Of a stretch of 64,000 nucleotides of DNA, positions 16,911-24,787 are shown one piece after another. The stretch spans positions 744,001 to 808,000 of the forward strand of contig NZ_PYAL01000001.1 in NCBI RefSeq assembly GCF_004121055.1, given 5' to 3'. Within the stretch, counting starts at the first letter, position 1; each line of letters opens with the position of its first letter. This DNA is from Achromobacter aloeverae (GTDB taxonomy: Bacteria > Pseudomonadota > Gammaproteobacteria > Burkholderiales > Burkholderiaceae_B). The notes beneath the pieces were generated by a model. It had not been told where the DNA came from. It did no database searches and saw only the letters and a list, made by a program, of their open reading frames with translations. A program made the translations under genes and the position numbers.

Positions 16911-17598
16911 CCTGCAGGTCGCCTACGGCCATATCCAGGGCACGCGCGACGTGTCCCTGGACATCGAAGCCGGCGAGACCGTCGCCTTGATCGGCGCCAA
17001 CGGCGCCGGCAAGAGCAGCACGCTCAAGGCGGTCCTGGGGCTGGTGCGCTGGCAGTCGGGCGACATCCGCTGGCAGGACCGCAGCCTGCGCGGGCGCGCC
17101 CCCCACGACATACTGAAGACCGGCATCGGTTTCTCGCCCGAAGGACGTCGCGTGTTCACGCAACTCAGCGTGCAGGAGAACCTGCGCGTGGGCGGCTACA
17201 CGCGGCCGGCCGACCAGGTGCGGGCCCGCATGGAGCAGATATACGGCTATTTCCCGCGCCTGAAGGAACGCTACCGGCAGGACGCGGGCAGCCTGAGCGG
17301 AGGCGAACAGCAGATGCTGGCGATCGGCCGGGCCCTGATGTCCTATCCCAAGCTGTTCCTGCTGGATGAACCCTCGCTGGGCCTGGCGCCCATCATCGTC
17401 GAGCGCATCGGCGAAATCCTGCAGGAGATACAGCGGGCGGAGAACCTGGCCATCATGCTGGCCGAGCAGAACGCCACCTGGGCGCTGAGCATCGCGCATC
17501 GGGGCGTCATCCTCGAAATGGGCCGGGATGTCGACACCGGAAGCTCGCGCAGCCTGCGCGAGAGCCCGAAAATCCGCAGCGCCTACCTGGGACTGTAG
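16888..17598 (+). CDS. LIV-type ABC transporter ATPase, LivF-like
   Basis: A 236-residue ATPase with Walker A GANGAGKSS, signature LSGGEQQ and Walker B LFLLDEPSLGLAP. FSPEGRRVFTQLSVQENLRVG is the hallmark LivF segment. It forms a heterodimer with the LivG-like ATPase. The next gene starts two bases after the stop, so the metabolic enzymes downstream are in the same transcript as the importer. Confidence 0.93.
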   Translation: MPLLTVHNLQVAYGHIQGTRDVSLDIEAGETVALIGANGAGKSSTLKAVLGLVRWQSGDIRWQDRSLRGRAPHDILKTGIGFSPEGRRVFTQLSVQENLRVGGYTRPADQVRARMEQIYGYFPRLKERYRQDAGSLSGGEQQMLAIGRALMSYPKLFLLDEPSLGLAPIIVERIGEILQEIQRAENLAIMLAEQNATWALSIAHRGVILEMGRDVDTGSSRSLRESPKIRSAYLGL

Positions 17599-17600
17599 CC

Positions 17601-18371
17601 ATGATCGAACAGAAATTGCGCGACAAGGTCGCCGTCATCACGGGCGCGGCCTCCGGCATCGGCGCCGCCTCGGCGCGGCTGTTCGCCCGGCATGGCGCGC
17701 GGGTGGCGCTGATCGATATCGACGAGGACGGGCTGGCGCGCGTCGCCGCCGACATCGCGGCCGACGGCGGCGCCTGCAGCACCGGCGCGTGCGACGTGAC
17801 GAAGGGCGCGCAGGTCAACGAGCACGCAAGGCGCATCGTCGCCGAATGGGGCGGCGTCGACGTGATCATGCCCTGTTCCGGCGTGTCCGTCGGCGGCACG
17901 GTCGTCACGATAGACGAGGCGCTGTGGGACCGCGTCTTCGACATCAACGTCAAGGGGACCTACCTCTGGCTGCATGCCGTGCTGCCGTCGATGATCGAAC
18001 GCGGCGGCGGCTCGGTCATCCTGCTGGGATCGCAGCTGGTCGCCTCCAGCGGCGGCAACAACGCCGCCTACATCGCATCCAAGGGCGCGCTGGCGACGCT
18101 GGCCAAGACCATGGCCGTCGACCATGCCGCCCAGGGCATACGCGTCAATGCCCTGATGCCGGGCGTGACGGATACGGCGATGTCGCGCAGGTCGCTGCAA
18201 CGCTATCCCGACCCTGAACAGACGCGCCGGCAATGGATGGCGCGCCATGCGATGGGCCGGCTGGGGCTGCCGGAAGAAGTCGCCCGCGCCGCCCTCTTCC
18301 TGGCGAGTGACGACTCGTCCTTTACCACCGGCAGCCATCTCTACGTCGATGGCGGCTGGGCCGCCAAGTGA
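17601..18371 (+). CDS. Short-chain dehydrogenase/reductase
   Basis: A 256-residue classical SDR. The NAD(P)-binding glycine motif is TGAASGIG (residues 14-21), with D39 in LIDIDED favouring NAD over NADP. The catalytic Ser, Tyr and Lys are S144, Y157 and K161 (AAYIASK). The C-terminus SFTTGSHLYVDGGWAAK is typical. It should oxidise an alcohol or reduce a ketone made in the breakdown of the imported compound. The NNAG motif is replaced by MPCSG (residues 90-94), a minor departure. Confidence 0.9.
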   Translation: MIEQKLRDKVAVITGAASGIGAASARLFARHGARVALIDIDEDGLARVAADIAADGGACSTGACDVTKGAQVNEHARRIVAEWGGVDVIMPCSGVSVGGTVVTIDEALWDRVFDINVKGTYLWLHAVLPSMIERGGGSVILLGSQLVASSGGNNAAYIASKGALATLAKTMAVDHAAQGIRVNALMPGVTDTAMSRRSLQRYPDPEQTRRQWMARHAMGRLGLPEEVARAALFLASDDSSFTTGSHLYVDGGWAAK

Positions 18372-18401
18372 TTTGCGCTTCATCATCCTCGGAGAACCCA
18401 G

Positions 18402-19223
18402 ATGGGCAAGAAACTTACGCAAGGCATGATCGAGCAGTACCGGGAAAAGGGCTATGTGTCGCCCGTCGATGTTTTCAGCGCGGCGCAAGCCGCCGACTAC
18501 CTGGCCCAGCTGGAGTCCTTCGAGGCATCGCAAGGGCGGCAACTGACCAAGGGCTTCAACTTCAAGCCCCATCTGCTGTTTCCGTGGGTGGCCGAGATCG
18601 CGCGCCATCCCGCCGTGCTGGATGCGGTCGAGGACCTGATCGGCCCGGACATCCTGCTCTTTCACCTGTCCGTGTGGCCCAAGAACCCGCACGATCCGGC
18701 TTATATCAACTGGCATCAGGACGCCACCTACTTCGGCCTGGACCCGTCGACGCAGGTGACCGCCTGGGTCGCGCTGTCGGACGCCTCCGTCGAGGCTGGC
18801 TGCATGGAAGTAGTGCCGGGGTCGCAAAAGCTGGGCCAGCTGCACCACGGGCAGAATCACACGGACAACATCCTCCTGTCCAAGGGACAGACGGTCGACG
18901 TACCCTTCGACCGCTCCCATACCGAGTTCATGCCGGTGTCCGCGGGCCAGATGTCCCTGCACGACACTTTCCTCATCCACGCATCCGGCCCGAACAACAC
19001 CGACCGTCGCCGCGTGGGCCTGGGCTTCAGCTACATCCCGGCCAGTTCGCGCTGCGTCAGCAAGACACGCCTGACGGCTTCGCTGGTGCGCGGCAGGGAC
19101 TACGGGAATTTCGACCTCGAACCCGCGCCGATGGTCGCCAACGGCGAGGCCGAGCGCGCCTTCCACGAAGACGCCGTGCGGCGCTTCCGCAGCGCCAACG
19201 ACGAACTGGCCGCCACCTACTGA
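18402..19223 (+). CDS. Phytanoyl-CoA dioxygenase (PhyH) family Fe(II)/2-oxoglutarate oxygenase
   Basis: A 273-residue PhyH-type oxygenase. The 2-His-1-carboxylate iron triad can be placed as H105 and D107 (INWHQDATYF) and H193 (FLIHASGPN), with the following Arg cluster (DRRRVG) for 2-oxoglutarate. Members hydroxylate CoA esters or small amino-acid-like molecules. In this operon it probably adds a hydroxyl group to the compound that the SDR then oxidises; that order is inference. The gene starts 30 bp after the SDR stop. Confidence 0.85.
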   Translation: MGKKLTQGMIEQYREKGYVSPVDVFSAAQAADYLAQLESFEASQGRQLTKGFNFKPHLLFPWVAEIARHPAVLDAVEDLIGPDILLFHLSVWPKNPHDPAYINWHQDATYFGLDPSTQVTAWVALSDASVEAGCMEVVPGSQKLGQLHHGQNHTDNILLSKGQTVDVPFDRSHTEFMPVSAGQMSLHDTFLIHASGPNNTDRRRVGLGFSYIPASSRCVSKTRLTASLVRGRDYGNFDLEPAPMVANGEAERAFHEDAVRRFRSANDELAATY

Positions 19224-19255
19224 CGCATCGCCCCACCCACCCGGAGATCGACATC

Positions 19256-20152
19256 ATGCTGGAACTGCCCCACCACGGACGCTACGCCTACTCCGCCATC
19301 ACCCGCCGGCCGGACTACAGCTGGCCGGAAGGAAAGCGGCTCGCCGTGTACTTTGCCCTGAACATCGAGCATTTCGCCTACGGCGAAGGCCTGGGCCATG
19401 CGATGACGAATACGCTGCCCGGGCCGGACCCGCGCACCTTCGCCTGGCGCGACTACGGCAACCGGGTAGGCGTCTGGCGGCTCTACGAACTCCTGGACGA
19501 ATTGCGCGCGCCGGCCTGCCACCTGGTCAACACCGCCATCATGGACTACTGCCCCGAAGTGATAGAACCCATCGTCGCGCGCGGCGACGAGATCATCGGC
19601 CACGGGCGCACCAACGCCGAGCGCCAGGGCCAGTGGTGGGAAGCGGACGAAAAGCGCGTCATCGAGGAAGTCCGCGACACCATCGCCCGTCATGCCGGGC
19701 GGGCGCCGCGCGGCTGGATGGGGCCATGGATGTCGCAAAGCCAGGTGACGCCGGACCTGCTGCAGGAAGCCGGCTTCGCCTTCGAAATGGACTGGCCGGG
19801 CGACGACCAGCCCGTCTGGATGCGCACCCGCAAGGGGCGCCTCATGTCCATGCCCTACTCCCTGGAGATCAACGACTCGCCGCAAATCCTCGTGCGCCAC
19901 CATACCGGCGAAGAGTTCGCGACCATGATCGTCCACCAGTTCGAGGAAATGCTGCGCCAGTCCGAGCGCCAGCCGCTGGTCCTGGGCATCGCGCTGCATA
20001 CCATGATCGTCGGCCAGCCTTACCGGCTATACGCCTTGCGCAAGGCGCTGGAGCATATCGTCCACCACCCGCGCGCCGACAAGGTGTGGTTGACCCGCCC
20101 TGGCGAGATCTACGATCACCTGATGACCTTGCCGGAGGGCACGGTGGTGTGA
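19256..20152 (+). CDS. Polysaccharide deacetylase family protein, PuuE allantoinase-like branch
   Basis: A 298-residue NodB-fold protein. GGAG precedes the ATG at 19256. The motifs match the PuuE (metal-independent allantoinase) branch rather than true polysaccharide deacetylases: NIEHFAYGEG (E38, where metal-dependent enzymes have Asp) and EIIGHGRTNAE (H116). It has no signal peptide, so it acts in the cytoplasm on a small molecule, plausibly cleaving a C-N bond in an amide or ring. This fits the amidase upstream. Other branch members are uncharacterised, so allantoin itself should not be assumed. Confidence 0.82.
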   Translation: MLELPHHGRYAYSAITRRPDYSWPEGKRLAVYFALNIEHFAYGEGLGHAMTNTLPGPDPRTFAWRDYGNRVGVWRLYELLDELRAPACHLVNTAIMDYCPEVIEPIVARGDEIIGHGRTNAERQGQWWEADEKRVIEEVRDTIARHAGRAPRGWMGPWMSQSQVTPDLLQEAGFAFEMDWPGDDQPVWMRTRKGRLMSMPYSLEINDSPQILVRHHTGEEFATMIVHQFEEMLRQSERQPLVLGIALHTMIVGQPYRLYALRKALEHIVHHPRADKVWLTRPGEIYDHLMTLPEGTVV

Positions 20153-20260
20153 TCGGTGGCGGCCCACCGCAGTCCACGGCGGTCCACGGCAACCCATGAC
20201 AGCCCGCGACGATTTCGCGCTACCGGCGCCTTCAACCTTCCCTGCCCGAAAGGACGCATC

Positions 20261-20899
20261 TTGCAAATCGATATCCAGACCCTGGCGCCGGCGGACCAAT
20301 ACCGGCTGCTATCGTCGACCGTGGTGCCCCGGCCCATCGCGCTGATCACCAGCTATTCCCAGCGCACCGGCCATAACGCCGCGCCCTTCAGCTTTTTCAA
20401 CGTAATGGGAGAGGCGCCGCCGGTGCTGGCGATCGGCCTGGAAGACAAGCGCGGCAGCGGCGACCTGAAGGACACCACCATCAACATCAAGGAAACGGGA
20501 GAGTTCGTCGTGCACCTGGTGGACGAAGGGCTGGCCGCCGCCATGAACGTCTGCGCCATCGCCTTCCCGCCCGAGGTGAATGAAGTCGAGCAGGCCGGCC
20601 TGACGCTCGTGCCCAGCGCCAAGGTGCGGCCGCGGCGCATCGCGCAGGCGCCGGTGGCCTTCGAATGCCGCAAGATCGCCATGCTGGAAATCAATCCGCA
20701 CCGGCACATCACGCTGGGCGAAGTGCTCTGCATGCACGTGCGGGAGGGCCTGTTCGACGCCGAGATGCGCTACATCGATCCCAATAAATACCATCCTATC
20801 GGCCGCATGTTCGGACGGCTATATACGCAAACCCGCCAGCACTTCGAAATGGAAGTCCCCGAATACGAAGCCTGGCTGGCCGGCAAGGCCGAAGGCTAG
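20261..20899 (+). CDS. Flavin reductase-like FMN-binding split-barrel protein
   Basis: A 212-residue protein started at TTG 20261, which has GAAAGGA in good position; the upstream open frame contains only low-complexity codons. STVVPRPIALITSYSQRTGHNAAPFSFFN is the FMN-binding signature of the family (shown here in two overlapping parts: STVVPRPIALITS and NAAPFSFFN). Relatives are flavin reductases feeding monooxygenases, or oxidoreductases of their own. As last gene of the operon it may supply reduced flavin, but no flavin-dependent monooxygenase is seen nearby. Confidence 0.82.
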   Translation: MQIDIQTLAPADQYRLLSSTVVPRPIALITSYSQRTGHNAAPFSFFNVMGEAPPVLAIGLEDKRGSGDLKDTTINIKETGEFVVHLVDEGLAAAMNVCAIAFPPEVNEVEQAGLTLVPSAKVRPRRIAQAPVAFECRKIAMLEINPHRHITLGEVLCMHVREGLFDAEMRYIDPNKYHPIGRMFGRLYTQTRQHFEMEVPEYEAWLAGKAEG

Positions 20900-20960
20900 G
20901 CGCGGCGTGTGCCGCCCGGCGAGGCATGGTCGACGGCGCGGCAACCTGGCCGGGGCCGGC

Positions 20961-21018
20961 CCGGGCTTAGCCCAGGTTTAGCCCGGGGCTTGGCCCAGGG
21001 TTTGGCCCGGGGTCTGGA
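20961..21018. repeat. 11-12-bp degenerate tandem repeat between convergent genes
   Basis: Five units alternate between ccgggcttagc-like and ccaggtttggc-like forms (11, 11, 12, 12 and 12 bp). The array sits in the 144-bp gap between the flavin reductase-like gene and the end of the leftward CitE-like gene. No separate terminator is evident there. Confidence 0.8.
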
Positions 21019-21043
21019 CCGCTATCCTGGCCAGGCGAACCCA

Positions 21044-21862
21044 TCACGCGGCATCCATCGCCGCGCGCGCCAGTACCTGCCGCGCGCGGGCCAGGACGGG
21101 GGCGTCGACCATCTTGCCTTCGAAGCGGAAGGCGCCGGCGCCGCTTTCCCGCGCGGCGGACAGTACCCGTTGGGCCCAGTCGAGGTCGGCCTGGGCCGGC
21201 CTGAGGGCCTCGTGCACGGTCCGCACCTGCGACGGATGGATGCACAGCATGCCGGCGAAACCCATGTCGCCCGCCCGCACGGCCATGGCCCGCAAGCCGT
21301 CCGTGTCGGCGATATCGGGATGGACGCCGTCCAGCGGCGCCGGCAGCCCGGCCGCCCGGCTGTGCAGCAGCACCTGGCCGCGCGCCTGGTCCAGCAGCAC
21401 GGCCGCCGCGTCGGTGCCGGGCGTCAGGCCCAGGTCCACGCCATAGTCCAGGCTGCCGTAGGCCAACAGGGCCACGCCCGGCGCGGCCGCGACCTCGGCC
21501 AGGTTCACCATGCCGCGCGCGGTCTCGATGATGGGCACCACCGGCACGCCCTGTCCGACCCGGGCGACCTGCGCGGCGGATTCGGCCTTGGGCAGCATGA
21601 TGGCCGCCACGCCCGGCTTGCCGCGCAGGGCGGCCAGGTCGTCCTCGTGCCAGGCGGTGGTGGCATCGTTGACCCGTACCCATACGCGCACGTCCGGATG
21701 CGCATCGAGAAACGCCGCCAGCGCCTCCCGCGCGGCGGGCTTGGCCGCCGGCTCGACGGCGTCCTCCAGGTCGACGATGACGGCGTCGGCGCCGCTGGCA
21801 AGCGCCTTGGGGATGCGGTCGGCGCGCGAGGCGGGAACGAAGAGCGCGGTGCGGACTCCCAT
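21044..21862 (-). CDS. HpcH/HpaI aldolase family, CitE-like CoA-ester lyase
   Basis: A 272-residue CitE-like protein. The TIM-barrel landmarks are TALFVPASRADRIPKAL, ADAVIVDLEDAV (substrate Glu-Asp), PIIETARGMVNLAEV (metal Glu) and LAYGSLDYGVDLG (metal Asp). Such enzymes cleave malyl-, citramalyl- or 2-methylmalyl-CoA in a Mg-dependent way. Its ATG (21860-21862) overlaps the stop of the CoA transferase gene by one base. With the transferase and hydratase upstream it would complete a route that ends in acetyl-CoA or pyruvate; citramalyl-CoA is the best guess for substrate. Confidence 0.85.
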   Translation of the reverse strand: MGVRTALFVPASRADRIPKALASGADAVIVDLEDAVEPAAKPAAREALAAFLDAHPDVRVWVRVNDATTAWHEDDLAALRGKPGVAAIMLPKAESAAQVARVGQGVPVVPIIETARGMVNLAEVAAAPGVALLAYGSLDYGVDLGLTPGTDAAAVLLDQARGQVLLHSRAAGLPAPLDGVHPDIADTDGLRAMAVRAGDMGFAGMLCIHPSQVRTVHEALRPAQADLDWAQRVLSAARESGAGAFRFEGKMVDAPVLARARQVLARAAMDAA

Positions 21863-23058
21863 CACACGGCTCCCCCGGCACGCAATTGCCCTACTTCGGC
21901 CGCGTCATACCCCAACGATGCCAGCACCGCGTCGGTATGCTGCCCGACGTCCGGCACGGCGTCCATGCGCGGCTCGAAGGCATTGTTCGACCCCGGCGGC
22001 AGCAGCGCGGGCAAGCTGCCCTTGGGGCTATCCACCTCCCGCCAGCGGCCGCGGGCGCGCAGTTGCGGATGCGCCCACACCCCGGCCATGTCGTTGACGC
22101 TGGCGTTGGCGATGCCGGCGGTCTCCAGCTTGTCCGCGACCTGGCCCAGGGTCATCTTCGCGAAGGCCTCCACGATATAGCCGCGCAAGGCATCGCGGTT
22201 GGCGTTGCGCGCCGAGTTGGACGAGAACCGCGCGTCGGACGCCAGGTCCGGCTGGCCCAGGACCTGCGCGCAGAACACCTGCCACTCGCGTTCGTTCTGC
22301 AATCCCAGCATGATGGTGCCGCCATCGCCCACCGGGAAGGGTCCGTAGGGATAGATGGTGGCGTGCGCCGCGCCGGCCCGCGCCGGGGGAGGCGCGCCAT
22401 CGAAGGCGTAGTACATGGGATAACCCATCCACTCCACCGTGCTTTCCAGCATGGAGACGTCCACGCGGCTGCCCTTGCCCGTCTTCTGGCGCAGCAGCAG
22501 CGCGTTCAGGATGCCCGAATAGGCGTACATCCCCGCGGCGATGTCCGAGATCGAGCACCCCGCCTTGGCCGGCGCGTCGGGCGAGCCGGTGACCGACACG
22601 AAGCCGCTCTCGCTCTGGATCAACAGGTCGTAGGCTTTCTTGTCCTGGTACGGACCGCCCTCTCCATATCCCGAGATATCGCACACGATCAAGGACGGAT
22701 GGGCGGCGTGCAGCGCATCGAAGGACAGGCCCTGGCGCGCGGCGGCGCCCGGCGCCAGGTTCTGCACCAGCACGTCCGCCTGCGCCAGCAGGCGCTTGAG
22801 CACGTCGCGCGCGGCGGGATGCTTCAGGTCCAGCGTGAGGCTTTCCTTGGAGCGGTTGGTCCAGACGAAATGCGACGCCAGGCCGCGCACGCGCTCGTCG
22901 TAGTTGCGGGCGAAATCGCCCACGCCGGGGCGCTCGATCTTGATCACGCGGGCGCCCATGTCCGCCAGTTGGCGGGTGCAGAAAGGCGCGGCGATGGCGT
23001 GTTCGAAGCTGACGACGGTGATGCCGTCCAGGGGACGCGGCGAAGTGGCGGCGGTCAT
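21862..23058 (-). CDS. Type III (CaiB/BaiF) CoA transferase
   Basis: A 398-residue family III CoA transferase. The start motif ITVVSFEHAIAAPFCTRQLA, the stretch ADMGARVIKIERP and the acyl-anhydride Asp D144 (KAYDLLIQSE) are present. It moves CoA from a donor acyl-CoA to a carboxylic acid. The ATG overlaps the stop of the hydratase gene (ATGA at 23055-23058) and its own stop overlaps the lyase start, so the three enzymes are translated together. A C4-C5 dicarboxylate such as mesaconate or itaconate is the likely acceptor, inferred from the neighbours. Confidence 0.9.
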   Translation of the reverse strand: MTAATSPRPLDGITVVSFEHAIAAPFCTRQLADMGARVIKIERPGVGDFARNYDERVRGLASHFVWTNRSKESLTLDLKHPAARDVLKRLLAQADVLVQNLAPGAAARQGLSFDALHAAHPSLIVCDISGYGEGGPYQDKKAYDLLIQSESGFVSVTGSPDAPAKAGCSISDIAAGMYAYSGILNALLLRQKTGKGSRVDVSMLESTVEWMGYPMYYAFDGAPPPARAGAAHATIYPYGPFPVGDGGTIMLGLQNEREWQVFCAQVLGQPDLASDARFSSNSARNANRDALRGYIVEAFAKMTLGQVADKLETAGIANASVNDMAGVWAHPQLRARGRWREVDSPKGSLPALLPPGSNNAFEPRMDAVPDVGQHTDAVLASLGYDAAEVGQLRAGGAV

Positions 23059-23885
23059 GCGGAGAACCTCAGTTGTGCCTGGTGGGCCAGGGTGCCGTCC
23101 TGCTCGGCCCACAAATCGGCCTGGCCCGGCGCGGTCACGCGGCCGGCGACCTCGAAAGGAGTCGGCGCGATGAGCGGGCGCAGGCCACGGTAGGACAGGT
23201 GCTCGAGCTGCTTGCCGGGGTTGGCGTGGCGGAAGGCCGCCACCATCAGGGTGGCGATCATCGGGCCGTGCACGACCAGGCCCGGATAGCCTTCCGTATC
23301 CGTCACATAGGGATGGTCGTAATGGATGCGATGGCCATTGAAGGTCACCGCCGAATAGCGGAACAGCAGCACGGGCGTGGGATCGACGCGTTCCCGCCAG
23401 GCCGCGGCCGGGGCCGGCTCCGTGCCCTCCAGCTTGGGCGGCGCGGGCTGGCGATAGACGATGTCCTGTTCCTCGGCGATGGCGATGGCGCCATCCTGCC
23501 AGTAATCGTGCCGCACGGTCACGAACAGCAGCGAGCCGGTGCGGCCGTTCTTTTCCTTGACGTCGGCGATGGTGGAACGGCGTTCCGCCGGCACGCCCAC
23601 GCGCAGCGGCGACCGGAATTCCACGCGGCCCCCCGCCCACATGCGGTTACGGTCGGCCGCGGGCGGCAGGAAGCCGCCGCGCGCCGGATGGCCATCGGCG
23701 CCCAGCCCGTCCATGGGCGCGGTCTGGATAAAGAAGGCCCATTGCCACAACGGCGGCAGCGGGTCCCCCGCCTGGGGCGCGGGTTCGCCCAGCGTGGCGG
23801 CCACGCGGCCCGCCAGCGTGGGATCGAGGCCGTCGGCCACCGTCTCGCCACGGCCGATCCAGGCGGTCGGGTCGGAATTGTCCAT
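23055..23885 (-). CDS. Hotdog-fold hydratase of the HTD2 / mesaconyl-CoA hydratase type
   Basis: A 276-residue double-hotdog protein started at ATG 23885 with GGGAG upstream. The N-terminal half has the FAS1-like dehydratase domain (GGFLPPAADRNRMWAGGRVE). The C-terminal half has the catalytic hotdog helix LLFRYSAVTFNGHRIHYDHP (about residues 173-192) and GLVVHGPM. This arrangement matches HTD2-like hydratases such as mesaconyl-C4-CoA hydratase of the 3-hydroxypropionate cycle. It would hydrate an unsaturated C5 acyl-CoA to citramalyl-CoA or a homologue, supplying the CitE-like lyase. Confidence 0.83.
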   Translation of the reverse strand: MDNSDPTAWIGRGETVADGLDPTLAGRVAATLGEPAPQAGDPLPPLWQWAFFIQTAPMDGLGADGHPARGGFLPPAADRNRMWAGGRVEFRSPLRVGVPAERRSTIADVKEKNGRTGSLLFVTVRHDYWQDGAIAIAEEQDIVYRQPAPPKLEGTEPAPAAAWRERVDPTPVLLFRYSAVTFNGHRIHYDHPYVTDTEGYPGLVVHGPMIATLMVAAFRHANPGKQLEHLSYRGLRPLIAPTPFEVAGRVTAPGQADLWAEQDGTLAHQAQLRFSA

Positions 23886-23989
23886 TGTTCGGTCTCCCTT
23901 CCTGTATGTGTGATCTTGCGCTTTTTGTAGCACGGCCCCGCGCGTGGCATGCAATCCCTGCCGCCCTGGGGCCATCCCTGCATTTCCGC

Positions 23990-24787
23990 TCAACGCCCCG
24001 TGAATCGCGGCGGCCGCTTCTCGGCAAATGCCCTCATGCCTTCCAGATAGTCGTCGGTATAGCCCATCGCGCGCTGCAGCTCGGCTTCCAGATCGAACTG
24101 CTGCATCAGGGTATTGCCGCCCGAGGCGCGCAGCGCCTGCTTGGTCGCCGCCAGCGCCAGGGTCGGCGCGCCCGCCAGCGTGGCGGACACCTCGTCCAGC
24201 GTCTGCTGCAAATCCGCATCGGGCACGCAGCGCCAGATCAGGCCGCAGTCGGCGGCCTGGCGCGCCGTGAGGGTCTCGCCGAACAGGGCCATGCCCATGG
24301 CGCGACCTTCGCCCACCAGGCGCGGCAGGAACCAGCTGCCGCCCATGTCCGGCACCAGGCCTATCTTGCTGAACGCCTGCACGAACTTGGCGGACTCCGC
24401 CGCGAATACGACATCGCAGGCCAGCGCGAAGCTCATGCCGGCCCCGGCCGCAACGCCGTTGACCACGCAGACCACGGGCGCCGGCATGGACCGCAGGCGC
24501 TCCATGAGTGGCCGGTATCCAGTGCGCAGGCCTTCCGACAGGTCGCGTCGCTGTCCTTCCGGCAGCGGCTTGCGGTCGGCCAGGTCCTGGCCAGCGCAGA
24601 AGCCGCGCCCCGCGCCCGTGATCACCACGCCGCGCAGGCCCGCGCTGGCGCGCGCTTCGTCGAGCGCACGGGAGATTTCACCGCGCATGACGTCGGTGAG
24701 ACTGTTGAGCCGCTCCGGCCGGTTCAGCGTAATGCGCGCCACGCCATCGGCGAGCGCAAAGAGGATTTGCTCGTAGCTTCCGCTCAT
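23990..24787 (-). CDS. Enoyl-CoA hydratase/isomerase family protein
   Basis: A 265-residue crotonase-fold enzyme. The two oxyanion-hole segments GAGRGFCAGQDLAD and NGVAAGAGMSFALACD are intact. The PDMGGSWFLPRLVG stretch has Asp where many hydratases carry the second catalytic Glu, as in PaaG-like isomerases. It should hydrate or isomerise an unsaturated acyl-CoA produced by the acyl-CoA dehydrogenases encoded just upstream. Its start overlaps the preceding dehydrogenase stop by ATGA (24784-24787). Confidence 0.9.
   Translation of the reverse strand: MSGSYEQILFALADGVARITLNRPERLNSLTDVMRGEISRALDEARASAGLRGVVITGAGRGFCAGQDLADRKPLPEGQRRDLSEGLRTGYRPLMERLRSMPAPVVCVVNGVAAGAGMSFALACDVVFAAESAKFVQAFSKIGLVPDMGGSWFLPRLVGEGRAMGMALFGETLTARQAADCGLIWRCVPDADLQQTLDEVSATLAGAPTLALAATKQALRASGGNTLMQQFDLEAELQRAMGYTDDYLEGMRAFAEKRPPRFTGR

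Noticed and set aside
20156-20260. A longer N-terminus for the flavin reductase-like protein
   Set aside because: The 35 extra codons are Arg/Ser/Pro-rich low complexity, while TTG 20261 has a good GAAAGGA and begins the conserved fold.
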